64,000 nucleotides of DNA, from contig NZ_BBJO01000005.1 of NCBI RefSeq assembly GCF_000739575.1, forward strand, positions 62,001 through 126,000. Reading direction: 5' to 3'. Source of the stretch: Halobellus rufus (GTDB lineage: Archaea > Halobacteriota > Halobacteria > Halobacteriales > Haloferacaceae). The notes beneath the pieces were generated by a model that made no database searches, was not told the DNA's origin, and worked only from the letters and a program-made list of their open reading frames with translations. The first letter of the stretch is position 1; each line of letters opens with the position of its first letter. Shown one piece after another: positions 35,868 through 45,184 of the stretch. Position numbers and translations under genes: made by a program.

Positions 35868-38064
35868 ATGAGCACTGATACGTCACACTCTTCGACCGTC
35901 CTCGTCGTTTCCGACGACGCGCTGGCGTCGTCGATCAGGGCCGTTGCGTCCGGCGCTTCCGAGCCGTTCGCGGTGTACTCGGCGACGACCGGCACCCAAC
36001 TCCGACACCTCCTCGACAGGAAACAGATCGACTGCGTCGTCTCTCGGACGCCGGTTCCGGACGCGACTTGTCCGGTGATCCTCTATCCGAAGACCCCCGA
36101 CTCCGACCTCGCCCGGGCCTCGACCGGCGACCGATCGGTCCGGTACCTCCCGCAGTCGATCGACACGGCGGACCACGCACTCCTCGTCGACGCTATCGAC
36201 ACCTGTCTCGACGGCCGCGAATCCCCCAACGAACGCGCGGACCACGAGGTCGAGCGCGACCTCCTCGCTGAGATGTCGAACTCGCAGACGTGGGGGGATG
36301 GGAGTTCGACGTCGCCGACGTGAGGCTCACGTGGACCACGGAGACCTACCGGATCCACGGCCTGCCGACGTCGTTCGAGCCGACGGTCGAGGTCGCGATC
36401 CAGTTCTACCACCCCGACGACAGACCCGACGTCCGGGCGGACGTCGAATCCGCGCTCGCGGGAGAGAGGTTCGACTCGACGTACCGCCTCTACCGCGCCG
36501 ACGGCGAGATCCGGTGGGTCCGGTCGATGGGGGTGCCCGTGTACGAGGGGGAGGACGTCGTCGCCGTCCGGGGGGCGTACCAAGACGTCACCGAGCAGAA
36601 GGAGCGCGAGGACGCGATCCGGGAGTTCGAGCAGGCCGTCGAGTCCGCGGGGCACGCGATCTTCATCACCGAGCGGAACGGAACGATCACCTACGTCAAC
36701 CCCGCCTTCGAGGAGGTGACCGGCTACGCGGCCGAGGAGGCGATCGGCCGCGATCCGTCGCTGCTCAAATCCGGCCAGATGGACCAGGAGTACTACCGGC
36801 ACCTCTGGAGTACGATCCTCTCGGGCGCGGTGTGGTCCGAGCCGATCGTCAACAAGCGCAAATCCGGCGAGCACTACCACGCCTCCGAGACGATCGCGCC
36901 GATCGAGGGCGACGACGGGACGGTCCGCGGCTTCGTCGCCATCCAGACCGACGTCACCGAGCAGGTCCACACCAAAGAGAAACTCGAGACGTTCCGCGAG
37001 ATCGTCCAGCGGCTCGAAGACCCGATCATGCTGCAGGACGAGTCCGGGGCCTTCGAGGTCGTCAACGACGCGGTCGGCGAGTACGCCGGGCTGCCGAAGT
37101 CCGACCTGATTGGGCGCGACGAGTTCGCGTTTATGGACGACACCGCCGCGCGGCGCGTCTCGCAGATGAAAGAGCGGGCGGTCGAACGCGAGGAGACGGT
37201 CACGTACGAACTCGATCCGACGTTCCCAACGAAAGGCCGCCGCTCGTTCGTCACCACCCGCTATCCCCACTACGACGAGGAGGGCGTCGTCGACGGCACG
37301 GTCGCCATCTGCCGCGACGTCACAGAACAGGCCGAGCGGGAGCACCAGCTCCGCGTCCTCGATCGGATCCTCCGGCACAACCTCTACAACAAGATGAACC
37401 TGATCCTCGGGCACGCCGAACTCTTGGAGGGACAGGTCGGGGCGGACGCGCGGCGCTCCGTCGAGAAGATCACGGAGACCGGCAACGACCTCGTCGACCT
37501 CGCGGACAAGGAGCGTCGGATCGTCGAGCTGCTCACCGACGATTCGGCCCCCGTTAGACTCGACGTCGCGGAACTGCTCGACGACCTGCTCGAATCGCTC
37601 CGCGAGTCGCACCCCGACGCCGAAATCGACGTCGACTGTCCGGCGACGGTCGAGGTCGAGGCGATCCCGGAACTCCGCGAGGCGCTCGCGGAAGTGCTCG
37701 GGAACGCCGTCGACCACGCCGGTGCGACCCGCGGGTGTCGGTTCGAGTCGTTCGCGCGGACGACACGGTCGTCGTCTCTCTGGCCGACGACGGCCCGGGG
37801 ATCCCGGAGATGGAGCGGGAGGCCGCGGGCGGCGCGACGGGGATCACCCCGCTGTTTCACGGCTCGGGGCTCGGTCTCCAGTTCGTCTACCACGTCGCGA
37901 AGCGCTCTGGCGGGACGGTCCGCTTCGATTCGGCCGACGGTGACGGCGGGGGGCGGGACGAGTTCGACGGCGCACACGGGGAACTCGACGGCGCGCTCGT
38001 CGTCCTCACGCTTCCGGCGTGGGACGCGGAGAACCCGTCGGGGGACGGAGAGCGCGAGACGTAG
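35868..38064 (+). pseudogene. PAS-domain sensor histidine kinase, two frameshifts
   Basis: Reading begins at the ATG at 35868 (MSTDTSHSSTVLVVSDDALA) with a receiver-like domain lacking the phospho-Asp (DCVVSRTPVP). It shifts near 36292 in a run of six G into PAS domains (TTETYRIHGLP; ITERNGTITYVNPAFEEVTG; MLQDESGAFEVVNDAV) and the haloarchaeal histidine-kinase helix ILRHNLYNKMNLILGH with the phospho-His. A second shift near 37730 leads to the ATPase motifs DDGPGIPEM and GSGLGLQFVYHVAKRSGG, ending at 38064. Adding one base at each site gives 732 residues. It is probably a soluble cytoplasmic sensor (no membrane segments); the ligand is unknown. Confidence 0.85.
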
Positions 38065-38111
38065 TCGCCGGCGGTGGCGGGGCGGAGTCTCACCCCGTCC
38101 CCGCGACGGCG

Positions 38112-38834
38112 TCACTCCTCCGCGAAGTGCTGTTCGAGCGCCTCCGCGACCATCTCGCCGGGGTCGCGGTTCTCGATCGACGCGCGCCGCCTGAGTTCTC
38201 GGTAGGTGTCCAACGGGAGCGACAGTTCGATCCGGCCGAGTTCGATCCCGCGAGCGCGCAGCGCGTCGGCGGCGCTCGTCTCGTCGTCGACCTCGCTGGC
38301 GAGCCGACGGACCTCCCGGACCGTGAGGTCGGCGTCGACGACTGCCCACGCGAGGTCGAAGCGGTCGACGCCGGCGACGCGGGCGATGTGCTTCGCGGCG
38401 GTCGGGGCGATGTCGCCGCGGGCGACGTGCCGGCGGATCGCCTGCGGGAGGTCGTGCACCCGCGCCCACTTGCGGACGAAGGAGACGCTCACGTCGCCGC
38501 CGGCGCGCTCGACGGCCTCCTTGTAGGAGCCGACGCCCCTGACGAGCGCCGCACAGGCGGCCGCGCCGCGGAGCATGTACACGTTGTCGGCTGCGCCGAC
38601 GGTGTTCTCCGAGAACGCCCGGACCGTCCGGGCCGCCTCGGCGACGCTCTCGGGATCGTCGGGGTCGAAGCCGACGGCCTCCTTCGCGCGCTCGCCGGTG
38701 ACCGCGGGGTCCGCGCGGACGACCGGCTCTCCGATCGGCTCCTCGCGGTCTGCGGGGAGTCTGGGGCTGCGCCGCGGTCGACGACCGCCGTCGGGTTCGG
38801 GCGACCCGGCGCGGTCGTCAGCGTCGTCGGTCAT
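38112..38834 (-). CDS. haloarchaeal conserved protein, DUF7119-like
   Basis: Protein of 240 residues, ATG at 38834 (MTDDADDRAGSPEPDGG); a GTG 12 bases upstream is also possible. The conserved core has NVYMLRGAAACAALVRGVG and VRKWARVHDLPQAIRRHV, then APTAAKHIARVAGVDRF, which looks like a helix-turn-helix-rich DNA-binding domain. The C terminus (LSLPLDTYRELRRRASIENRD) resembles a ribbon-helix-helix or CopG-type segment. From memory it is DUF7119. Probable DNA-associated regulator; no target is known. Confidence 0.78.
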   Translation of the reverse strand: MTDDADDRAGSPEPDGGRRPRRSPRLPADREEPIGEPVVRADPAVTGERAKEAVGFDPDDPESVAEAARTVRAFSENTVGAADNVYMLRGAAACAALVRGVGSYKEAVERAGGDVSVSFVRKWARVHDLPQAIRRHVARGDIAPTAAKHIARVAGVDRFDLAWAVVDADLTVREVRRLASEVDDETSAADALRARGIELGRIELSLPLDTYRELRRRASIENRDPGEMVAEALEQHFAEE

Positions 38835-38907
38835 CGTCGACTCCACCTAGCGAGGCGGCGAGTAAAAGCCTCTCCCCCGACCACCGTGCGCGGGAGACCA
38901 GTCTCGG

Positions 38908-39102
38908 TCACTCTCCGCGGCTGTCCGAGAGGTGCTCCCAGATCTCGGTGCAGCCCGCGCCGTCGGCGAGGTCATCGAGGTGACCGTACTCGTCGCTCTC
39001 GGCCGTATCGGTCGAATCGGACGCCTCGGCGGCCGTCTCGGGAGCTTCGTCGACCGTTCGGGTCGCCTCGTCGTCGGTGTCGCGGTCCATCGTCAGCGTC
39101 AT
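38908..39102 (-). CDS. small acidic protein, coupled to the upstream small gene
   Basis: Protein of 64 residues, ATG at 39102 (MTLTMDRDTDDEATRTV). It is acidic, Asp/Glu/Ala-rich, with a distinctive end DDLADGAGCTEIWEHLSD that suggests a short folded tail. Its ATG overlaps the stop TGA of the gene at 39099-39266 (ATGA). The family is not recognised; similar small proteins seem to occur in haloarchaea. It may be part of a two-gene unit next to the DUF7119-like gene. Confidence 0.6.
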   Translation of the reverse strand: MTLTMDRDTDDEATRTVDEAPETAAEASDSTDTAESDEYGHLDDLADGAGCTEIWEHLSDSRGE

Positions 39103-39266
39103 CGTTCCTCCGCGTTCGCGGGCGGCCGTTCGCTCGTCGGTCGACGCTCGGTCCGTCTCGGCGGTTCGTACAGTTCCGGCGCGGCGTCCGCGGGAGCGTG
39201 CTGCCGCTGCTCGACAGTCCGCTCGTTCGGTCGGCGACGGAGGGGCTGCCGGCGGTTGTCTGTCAT
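39099..39266 (-). CDS. small basic Arg/Pro-rich protein
   Basis: A 55-residue frame, ATG at 39266 (MTDNRRQPLRRRPNERT). It is rich in Arg and Pro, with the segment APADAAPELYEPPRRTE. Its stop TGA at 39099-39101 overlaps the start of the following gene by ATGA. A Shine-Dalgarno-like ggaggt lies 5 bases before the ATG, and cttatgg near 39292 could be its TATA box. These signs make it a real small gene although no family is known. Confidence 0.6.
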   Translation of the reverse strand: MTDNRRQPLRRRPNERTVEQRQHAPADAAPELYEPPRRTERRPTSERPPANAEER

Positions 39267-39484
39267 CGGACCTCCCTATGGAGTGTCACCCCATAAGGGC
39301 CGCTTCCGGAGTAAATCGGACCACTACTCCCGGATACCGGAAGTCGGTTCCGGCTTCTATGACGTCCGATATCGGACGAAACCGACCGACTGCGGCGGCG
39401 TAGGGATCGGACCCGGCGTCGCCGACAGCGTCGCGGTTTGTGACCGCCGTCAGAGATGGGGTGCTCCGGTGCGTACGACCGGAC

Positions 39485-39796
39485 GTGACGACACGACTTC
39501 GCATCCTCGACGACGGCGCGTGGCTCTCCGTCGACGACACCCGGCGCGTGAGCGTGAGCGAACTCTGGCGGCTCGAATCGGCAGATTTCTGCGAGTGCGA
39601 CCTCGCGGATCTGGTGGTCGAAAACCTCCTCGAAACGGGCGTCGAGGGGCGGACGGTTCAGGTGCGAGCGTACGGTCAGTGCATCGCCTGCGGCGCGAAG
39701 TCGACGACCGGGTGGGTCCCCGTCGGCCGCGTCGTAGACGGCGAGTTCGTCGATATCGACCGCGAGGGCGTCCTCACGTCGACCTCCGATCGATAA
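39485..39796 (+). CDS. small protein with one CxxC pair, unknown
   Basis: The frame runs to the TAA at 39794-39796. I prefer the GTG at 39485 (VTTRLRILDDGAWLSVDDTRR), giving 103 residues; an upstream start at 39440 is possible. A single CxxC (GQCIACGAKSTTGWVPVG) may bind a metal or be redox active. The rest is short strands and an acidic helix (ADLVVENLLETGVEG). No family is recognised. It lies just upstream of the reductase gene but has its own stop and about 90 bases of spacing. Confidence 0.6.
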   Translation: MTTRLRILDDGAWLSVDDTRRVSVSELWRLESADFCECDLADLVVENLLETGVEGRTVQVRAYGQCIACGAKSTTGWVPVGRVVDGEFVDIDREGVLTSTSDR

Positions 39797-39885
39797 CCGG
39801 CAACAAATTCCGCTTAGCGGGAGCAGCGGGAAGGGTTGACGGCACGCGTTCGCCTTTGAAGGTGGGGGCTCTGTACCCGATAAGG

Positions 39886-41634
39886 ATGCCAACGGACGTC
39901 GAAAAGTGGAAATCCGAGGTATACGGCAACGAGATACGCGAACACCTGTTCAGGTTCGCCGAGGAGGGGTACGAGACGATCCCCGACGACGAGCGCGACG
40001 CGTGGTTCGAGCGCTTCAAGTGGTGGGGGCTGTACCACCAGCGGAACGGGCAGGAGGGCTACTTCATGATGCGGATCGGGACGCCGAACGGGCGGCTCGA
40101 ACCCGGTCAGTTGCGCGTCGTCGGCGAGATCGCCGACGAGTACGCGAGAGGCCCGGGGACGAACCCGATCTTCGGCGACGCCTACGCCGACTACACCACG
40201 CGGCAGGCGATCCAACTGCACTGGATCGAACTGTCCGACGTGCCGGCCATCTTCGAGAAGCTCGAATCGAACGGGCTGTCCACCCAGCAGGCCTGTGGCG
40301 ACTCCTGGCGGAACATCGTCGGCAACCCCGTCGCCGGCAAGGACGGACAGGAGGTCATCGACGCCTGGCCCGTCATCCGCGAACTCAACGAGACGTTCAA
40401 GGGCGACGACGACCACTCGAACCTCCCGCGGAAGTGGAAAGTTTCCGTCACGGGATCGGCGGACGGCTCCGGGCAGGGCGACATCAACGACCTCGCGTTC
40501 GAGCCCGCGTACAAGGAGGTCGAGGGTGAGGACGTCGTCGGCTTCAACGTCCGCGTCGGCGGCGGCCTCGCGCGCAACGAGCCGCGATTCGCCCGCGACA
40601 TCGACGTGTGGGTCGCCCCGGAGCGCGTCCCCGACGTCGCCGGCGGCATCTCGGCGCTGTTCCGCGACAACGGCGACCGCGAGGACCGCTACAACGCGCG
40701 GGTCAAGTTCCTCGTCGACGAGTGGGGCCCAGAGAAGTTCCGCGAGACGTTACAGGAGGAGTACGTCGACTTCGAGCTTCACACCGCGGGTCGCGACGTC
40801 CGCGAGGAGTACACCTACAACACCGGCGAGGGCGAGCGCAACGACCTCGTCGGCGTCCACGAGCAGAAGGACGGGACGAACTTCGTCGGCCTGAACGTCC
40901 TCACCGGGCGGATGGGCGTCGACGACGTCCTCGAACTCGCCGACCTCGCCGAGGAGTACGGTTCCGGCGAGGTTCGGCTCTCCCAGCGGCAGAACGTCAT
41001 CGTCACCGACGTCCCGGACGCCGACCTCGAGGACTTCCTCGCGGAGGACCTGCTGGAACACTACTCGCCGGACCCATCGCCGTTCATGCGCGGATCGATC
41101 GCGTGTACCGGCACGGAGTTCTGCTCGCTCTCGATCGTCGAGACGAAGAACCGGCAGGTGCGCTTCGCGCGCTGGCTGAAGGAGAACGTCGACCTCCCCG
41201 AGGACGTCGAGGAGTTCCACATCCACCTCTCCGGCTGCACCGCCTCGTGCGCGCAGCCGCAGATCGCCGACGTGAGCCTCCGCGGGATGAAGACCCGCAA
41301 GGACGGCGAGGCCGTCGAGGCGCTCGACGTGGGCCTCGGCGGCGGCCTCGGCGCGGAGCCGCAGTTCGCCCGCTGGGTCACCCAGCGCGTCCCCGTCGAC
41401 GAGGTGCCCGGCGCGATCGCGAACCTGATCGAGCGCTTCGCGGCCGAGCGCGAGGACGGCGAGTCCTTCCGCGCGTTCGTCGACCGCCACGACGACGAGG
41501 AGCTCGACGCGTTCGTCGAACCCGAGGAGACCGACTACGAGGACCCGATGATGCACAACACCAAGATGACGTGGTACCCCTACGCCGAGGACGACTCGAT
41601 GGACGCCGCGCCGCCGACCCCCGCTGACGACTGA
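39886..41634 (+). CDS. ferredoxin-dependent nitrite/sulfite reductase
   Basis: Siroheme and 4Fe-4S reductase of 582 residues, ATG at 39886 (MPTDVEKWKSEVYGNE), preceded by aagg. It has the two-fold repeat of the family (ferrodoxin-like halves): GGGLARNEPRFARDIDVW and later GGGLGAEPQFARWVTQRV. The 4Fe-4S/siroheme ligands are CTGTEFCSLS and SGCTASCAQPQ. It reduces nitrite to ammonia or sulfite to sulfide with ferredoxin electrons; the sequence alone does not separate these, but haloarchaeal assimilatory nitrite reductases look like this. A small DUF6360-like gene follows 6 bases later. Confidence 0.9.
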   Translation: MPTDVEKWKSEVYGNEIREHLFRFAEEGYETIPDDERDAWFERFKWWGLYHQRNGQEGYFMMRIGTPNGRLEPGQLRVVGEIADEYARGPGTNPIFGDAYADYTTRQAIQLHWIELSDVPAIFEKLESNGLSTQQACGDSWRNIVGNPVAGKDGQEVIDAWPVIRELNETFKGDDDHSNLPRKWKVSVTGSADGSGQGDINDLAFEPAYKEVEGEDVVGFNVRVGGGLARNEPRFARDIDVWVAPERVPDVAGGISALFRDNGDREDRYNARVKFLVDEWGPEKFRETLQEEYVDFELHTAGRDVREEYTYNTGEGERNDLVGVHEQKDGTNFVGLNVLTGRMGVDDVLELADLAEEYGSGEVRLSQRQNVIVTDVPDADLEDFLAEDLLEHYSPDPSPFMRGSIACTGTEFCSLSIVETKNRQVRFARWLKENVDLPEDVEEFHIHLSGCTASCAQPQIADVSLRGMKTRKDGEAVEALDVGLGGGLGAEPQFARWVTQRVPVDEVPGAIANLIERFAAEREDGESFRAFVDRHDDEELDAFVEPEETDYEDPMMHNTKMTWYPYAEDDSMDAAPPTPADD

Positions 41635-41640
41635 TCGACG

Positions 41641-41937
41641 ATGCCCGACAGACTGCTCAGAGTGAACGCCTACACGACGCTCGACCTCGTCGACGCCGCG
41701 GCGCGCGGCCACGACTTCGAGGACGAGGCCGTCGCGGTGCTGAACGTCACCTCCCCGCGCGAGAACCCCGACCGCGTGACGCTCCAGTTGGAACTGGACA
41801 ACGCGCAACTGGAGTCGGTACCACCCCACGCCGACGAGGTGACCCTCTCGGCCGAGGAGGCCCGCACGCTCGCGTCGGCGCTGGAGTCGCACGCGGAGAA
41901 GGTTGAGGCGGCCAACGGCGACGACACAACGGAGTGA
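41641..41937 (+). CDS. small conserved protein, DUF6360-like
   Basis: Protein of 98 residues, ATG at 41641, only 6 bases after the reductase stop, so it is surely co-transcribed. It opens MPDRLLRVNAYTTLDLVDAA and has a helical, acidic second half (EEARTLASALESHAEKVE). No cysteines or motifs. From memory it matches DUF6360. The operon context suggests an accessory role in nitrite/sulfite reduction. Confidence 0.75.
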   Translation: MPDRLLRVNAYTTLDLVDAAARGHDFEDEAVAVLNVTSPRENPDRVTLQLELDNAQLESVPPHADEVTLSAEEARTLASALESHAEKVEAANGDDTTE

Positions 41938-41968
41938 GGCGACGGCGGCCACGTCGCCGTCGGCGGGA

Positions 41969-43810
41969 TCAGACTCCCCACATCACCGCGATACCGGCCG
42001 TGCCGACGACCGCCAAGAGCAACTGCAGCGGCCCGCCGACGCGGACGAAGTCCCTGAACTCGTACCCGCCGGGACCGTACACCATCAGATTGGTCTGGTA
42101 GCCGATCGGCGTCACGAACGACGTCGCCGAGGCGAACATCGCCGCGAGGAGGAACGCGAACTCGTTCGCGCCGAGGCGGGCGGCCCCGTCGACGGCGACC
42201 GGGATCGCGAGGACGATCGTCGCCACGGGGGTGATGACGCTCGCGAGGAGCCCGACGGCGACGTAGAGGGCGAAGAGGACGCCCACGAGCGGAAGGACGC
42301 CGCCGAGGGCGACGAGCAGGTCGGCCATCAGCGCCGCGCCGCCGGTTTCGTTCAGCGCGAGTCCGAGCGGGATGACGCCCGCCAAGAGGAAGATCACGTT
42401 CCACGAGACGGCGTCGTAGGCGTCCGCGGTGGTGAGACAGCCCGTGGCCACCATCGCGACGACGCCGCCGAGCGCGGCGATCACGATGGGGAGCAGATCC
42501 AGCGCCGCGACGGCGACGACACCGAGCAGAATCCCGACCGCCAGCGGTGCCTTCGGCGAGACCGGCGGCCGCTCGGGATCGACGTCGCCGCTGTACCCCG
42601 AGCGGGCCTCCCGGTCGACGACGATCAGGTCGCCGGTGTCGTCGAAGTAGCGGACCGACGCGGGCGTGGTTCGGAGCAACAGCAAGTCGCCGGCTTGGAG
42701 GGCCGTCTGTGGGATCTCGGTCCGGATCAGTTCGCCGGCCCGTCGGATCGCCAGCACCGTGGTCCGGTGGTACTCGTGGAACCCCGCTTCGGCCACCACC
42801 TCACCGGCGTACCGGGAATTCTCCGGAACGATCGCCCGCGCCAGCGTGCCCTCGGTCGCCGGCGACTCGAACGTGTCCTCGGTGACCGGCTCTCTGAGGA
42901 GGTGGCTCACGCCCGCTGCCTCGCGGAACCGATTGACCGCTTGGACCGATCCGTGGACGACGAGTACGTCGTCGGCCTCGATCGGGACCTCCGAGTGAGG
43001 GCCCGCATACCCCGCGCCGTCTCGCCGCAACTGGAGCACTCGGACGTCCGGGTGTTCGGCGTCGAACGCCTCGAGGGAGAGTCCCACCGCGGGCGACTCC
43101 TCGCGAACCCGCATCAGCGCGAGGTGGTCGGCGAGGTCGAACTCCGAGACGCGGTCCGCGTCGACGGGGATCCGCGCGGGCGTGAGCCACCGGCCGACCG
43201 TCAGCAGGTACGCGCTCCCGACGAGCAACAGCACGACCCCCAGCCCGGTGAACTCGAACATCCCGATCCCGTCGCGGCCGTCGATGAGCAGTCGGGCGAA
43301 GTCGCTCGCGAGGATGTTCGTCGATGTGCCGACGAGCGTGAGCGTCCCGCCCAGGATCGCCGCGTACGACAGCGGGAGCAGGAGCGTCGAGGGGCTGGTG
43401 TTCGTGCGCTCTGCGAGGTCGGTTATCATCGGGATGAACACCGCGACGACGGGGGTGTTGTTGACGACGCCGGCGATCGGCCCGGTCGTGCAGACCGTCG
43501 CGACCAGCGCGCGGAACTCGCTGCCGTCGGTGAACTCCGCGAGCAAGACGCCGAGTCGGCGGATGATCCCCGTCTCTTCGACGCCGGCGCTCAGCATGTA
43601 CATCGCGATGATCGTGACGGTCGCGGGGTTGGCGAAGCCCGAGATGGCGTCGCGAGCCCCGACCCCGGTCCACGGTTCGAGGACGGCGAGCGCGGTGACG
43701 ATCCCGATCGCGGTGACGTCGTTGGGGACGATTTCGGTGACGAAGGCGACGAGCGCGAGGCCGACCAGCGCGAACACGACGGCCACGCCGGAGACCTCGA
43801 AAAGCGGCAT
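41969..43810 (-). CDS. SLC13/DASS-type transporter with TrkA-C domains
   Basis: Membrane protein of 613 residues, ATG at 43810 (MPLFEVSGVAVVFALVG). About eleven helices form two inverted repeats with the NTP sodium-motif pair: GVVNNTPVVAVF early and TSFVTPIGYQTNL late. Between them (residues about 205-390) are TrkA-C-type ligand-binding segments, e.g. HSEVPIEADDVLVVHG and TALQAGDLLLLRTTP. Such proteins move sulfate, dicarboxylates or other anions with sodium, and the TrkA-C part may sense a nucleotide. Its position beside the nitrite/sulfite reductase makes sulfate uptake plausible but unproven. Confidence 0.88.
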   Translation of the reverse strand: MPLFEVSGVAVVFALVGLALVAFVTEIVPNDVTAIGIVTALAVLEPWTGVGARDAISGFANPATVTIIAMYMLSAGVEETGIIRRLGVLLAEFTDGSEFRALVATVCTTGPIAGVVNNTPVVAVFIPMITDLAERTNTSPSTLLLPLSYAAILGGTLTLVGTSTNILASDFARLLIDGRDGIGMFEFTGLGVVLLLVGSAYLLTVGRWLTPARIPVDADRVSEFDLADHLALMRVREESPAVGLSLEAFDAEHPDVRVLQLRRDGAGYAGPHSEVPIEADDVLVVHGSVQAVNRFREAAGVSHLLREPVTEDTFESPATEGTLARAIVPENSRYAGEVVAEAGFHEYHRTTVLAIRRAGELIRTEIPQTALQAGDLLLLRTTPASVRYFDDTGDLIVVDREARSGYSGDVDPERPPVSPKAPLAVGILLGVVAVAALDLLPIVIAALGGVVAMVATGCLTTADAYDAVSWNVIFLLAGVIPLGLALNETGGAALMADLLVALGGVLPLVGVLFALYVAVGLLASVITPVATIVLAIPVAVDGAARLGANEFAFLLAAMFASATSFVTPIGYQTNLMVYGPGGYEFRDFVRVGGPLQLLLAVVGTAGIAVMWGV

Positions 43811-44062
43811 ACTCGAAGTGACTCTCTCCGCTCGCGCAAATACGTTTCGTCGGATCCAGCGACGGATCCGCTGTCGGGACGACGAGCCACTGACCGGAAT
43901 GCGTCGCCGGTGACTTGGTGGCGTTTTGCGTGCAGCTCTCGATTGACTCGCGTCAGCCCACGGCCGCGCCGTCGCGGCCTGACAACCAAACCCGGCCGGA
44001 CCTTCGAATCTGAACGAAAAACGAGGTAAGTACGGCAAACGTAGGATACTACGGTGAGAACT

Positions 44063-44440
44063 ATGGGACGACAACCTGCCACGCGGTGGCTCGTCGGCGC
44101 GCTCATCGCGCTCGCCGTCCTGCTCTTCGTCTGGCCGCTCCTGTTCGGAATGGGGGGCGGAATGATGGGATGGGGCGGAACGACCGGCGGGATGTGGGGC
44201 CCGATGCACGACGGCTGGATGGGCGGCACCGACGCCGGTTCGACGTGGTGGTGGCTCCTCGCCTTCCTGTGGCGGTTGCTCTTCCTCCTCGTCATCGTCG
44301 GTGCGGGGTATCTGCTCTACCGCGCCGTGAGCGACGGGGAATCGAGCGATCCGGCGCTCGACGAACTCCGGAGCGCCTACGCCCGCGGCGATCTCTCCGA
44401 GGAGGAATTCGAGCGCCGCCGCGAGCGGCTCGAAGAGTAG
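44063..44440 (+). CDS. SHOCT-domain membrane protein
   Basis: Protein of 125 residues, ATG at 44063 (MGRQPATRWLVGALIAL); a GTG 9 bases earlier is possible. Two hydrophobic helices flank a Gly/Met/Trp-rich loop (GMGGGMMGWGG, MWGPMHDGWMGG) that could bind copper or another soft metal. The C terminus has the SHOCT motif DELRSAYARGDLSEEEFERR, a short helical anchor seen with many membrane partners. The metal-sensing regulator gene at 44566 next door supports a role in metal handling; this is inference. Confidence 0.8.
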   Translation: MGRQPATRWLVGALIALAVLLFVWPLLFGMGGGMMGWGGTTGGMWGPMHDGWMGGTDAGSTWWWLLAFLWRLLFLLVIVGAGYLLYRAVSDGESSDPALDELRSAYARGDLSEEEFERRRERLEE

Positions 44441-44477
44441 GCACCCCTTCCCCTCTCATCCTCGAACTGTTCCGCAG

Positions 44478-44517
44478 GTTGAAAATGTTCAGTTGAAGCT
44501 CTATTGGACTTTCGAAA
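44478..44517 (+). promoter_or_regulatory. candidate operator and promoter of the Lrp-TRASH gene
   Basis: The gap before the regulator has two gttgaa direct repeats (44478-44483 and 44492-44497) and an 8-base palindrome TTTCGAAA (44510-44517), all 50-90 bases upstream of the ATG at 44566. It could be the binding site of the regulator itself. The sequence shows only the repeats; autoregulation is inference. Confidence 0.4.
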
Positions 44518-44565
44518 CGAAACCCTGACGGCAACCTACTTCTGTATCGAGCGCCAAACTCGGAT

Positions 44566-45159
44566 ATGTCATCGCTCGACGAGACCGACGTCCGGATCCT
44601 CGAACTCCTCGTCGAAGACGGCCGCCGCGCCTACAGCGACATCGCCGAGGCGGTTGACCTCTCGCCGCCGGCCGTCTCCGACCGGATCGAACGGCTGCGC
44701 GAGTCCGGGGTGATCCGGCGGTTCACGGTCGACCTCGACCGCTCGCAGCTACGGGCCGGCGTCCCGGTGCTCGTGACGCTTGAACTCGCGGCCGACGCGG
44801 TCGATGAACTCCGCGAGGACGTCGTGAGCGCGGACGCCGTCGAGCACGTCTTCGTCACCGCCGAGGGCGACGTCGTCTTCCACGCGCGGCTCCGCGCGAA
44901 CGCCGTCCGCGAACACCTCGATCGGCTCGTCGACCTCTCGCGGGTCGAGGACTACGAGGTCACCATCGTCGGCGACGTCGAGTGGTCGCCGGCGGTCGGC
45001 GGCGCGGAGTTCGCTCTCTCGTGTGCGGAGTGCGGCAACACCGTCACCAGCGAGGGACGCAGCGAGCGCATCGGCGGCGAGCGCTATCACTTCTGCTGTC
45101 CGTCGTGTCTGTCTCGCTTCCGCGAGCGCTACGAGCAGTTCGAGGCGGACGCCGAGTGA
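44566..45159 (+). CDS. Lrp/AsnC-type regulator with TRASH metal-binding domain
   Basis: Protein of 197 residues beginning MSSLDETDVRILELLVEDG. Residues 1-60 are a winged HTH (RAYSDIAEAVDLSPPAVSDRI). The middle has an Lrp-like ligand fold (VPVLVTLELAADAVDEL). The last 50 residues are a TRASH domain with CAECGNTVTSEG and YHFCCPSCLSRFRERY, the Cys pattern that binds copper, zinc or other metals. It is expected to switch a metal-responsive gene, such as a P-type ATPase or metallochaperone. The SHOCT protein next to it is a candidate target. Confidence 0.9.
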   Translation: MSSLDETDVRILELLVEDGRRAYSDIAEAVDLSPPAVSDRIERLRESGVIRRFTVDLDRSQLRAGVPVLVTLELAADAVDELREDVVSADAVEHVFVTAEGDVVFHARLRANAVREHLDRLVDLSRVEDYEVTIVGDVEWSPAVGGAEFALSCAECGNTVTSEGRSERIGGERYHFCCPSCLSRFRERYEQFEADAE

Positions 45160-45184
45160 GTGAGACGGCTCCCGCGCGTCGCCG

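Noticed and set aside
41903-44029. Plus-strand frame of about 708 codons opposite the SLC13-type transporter
   Set aside because: Arg/Asp/Glu-rich shadow without motifs; the minus-strand transporter is clear.
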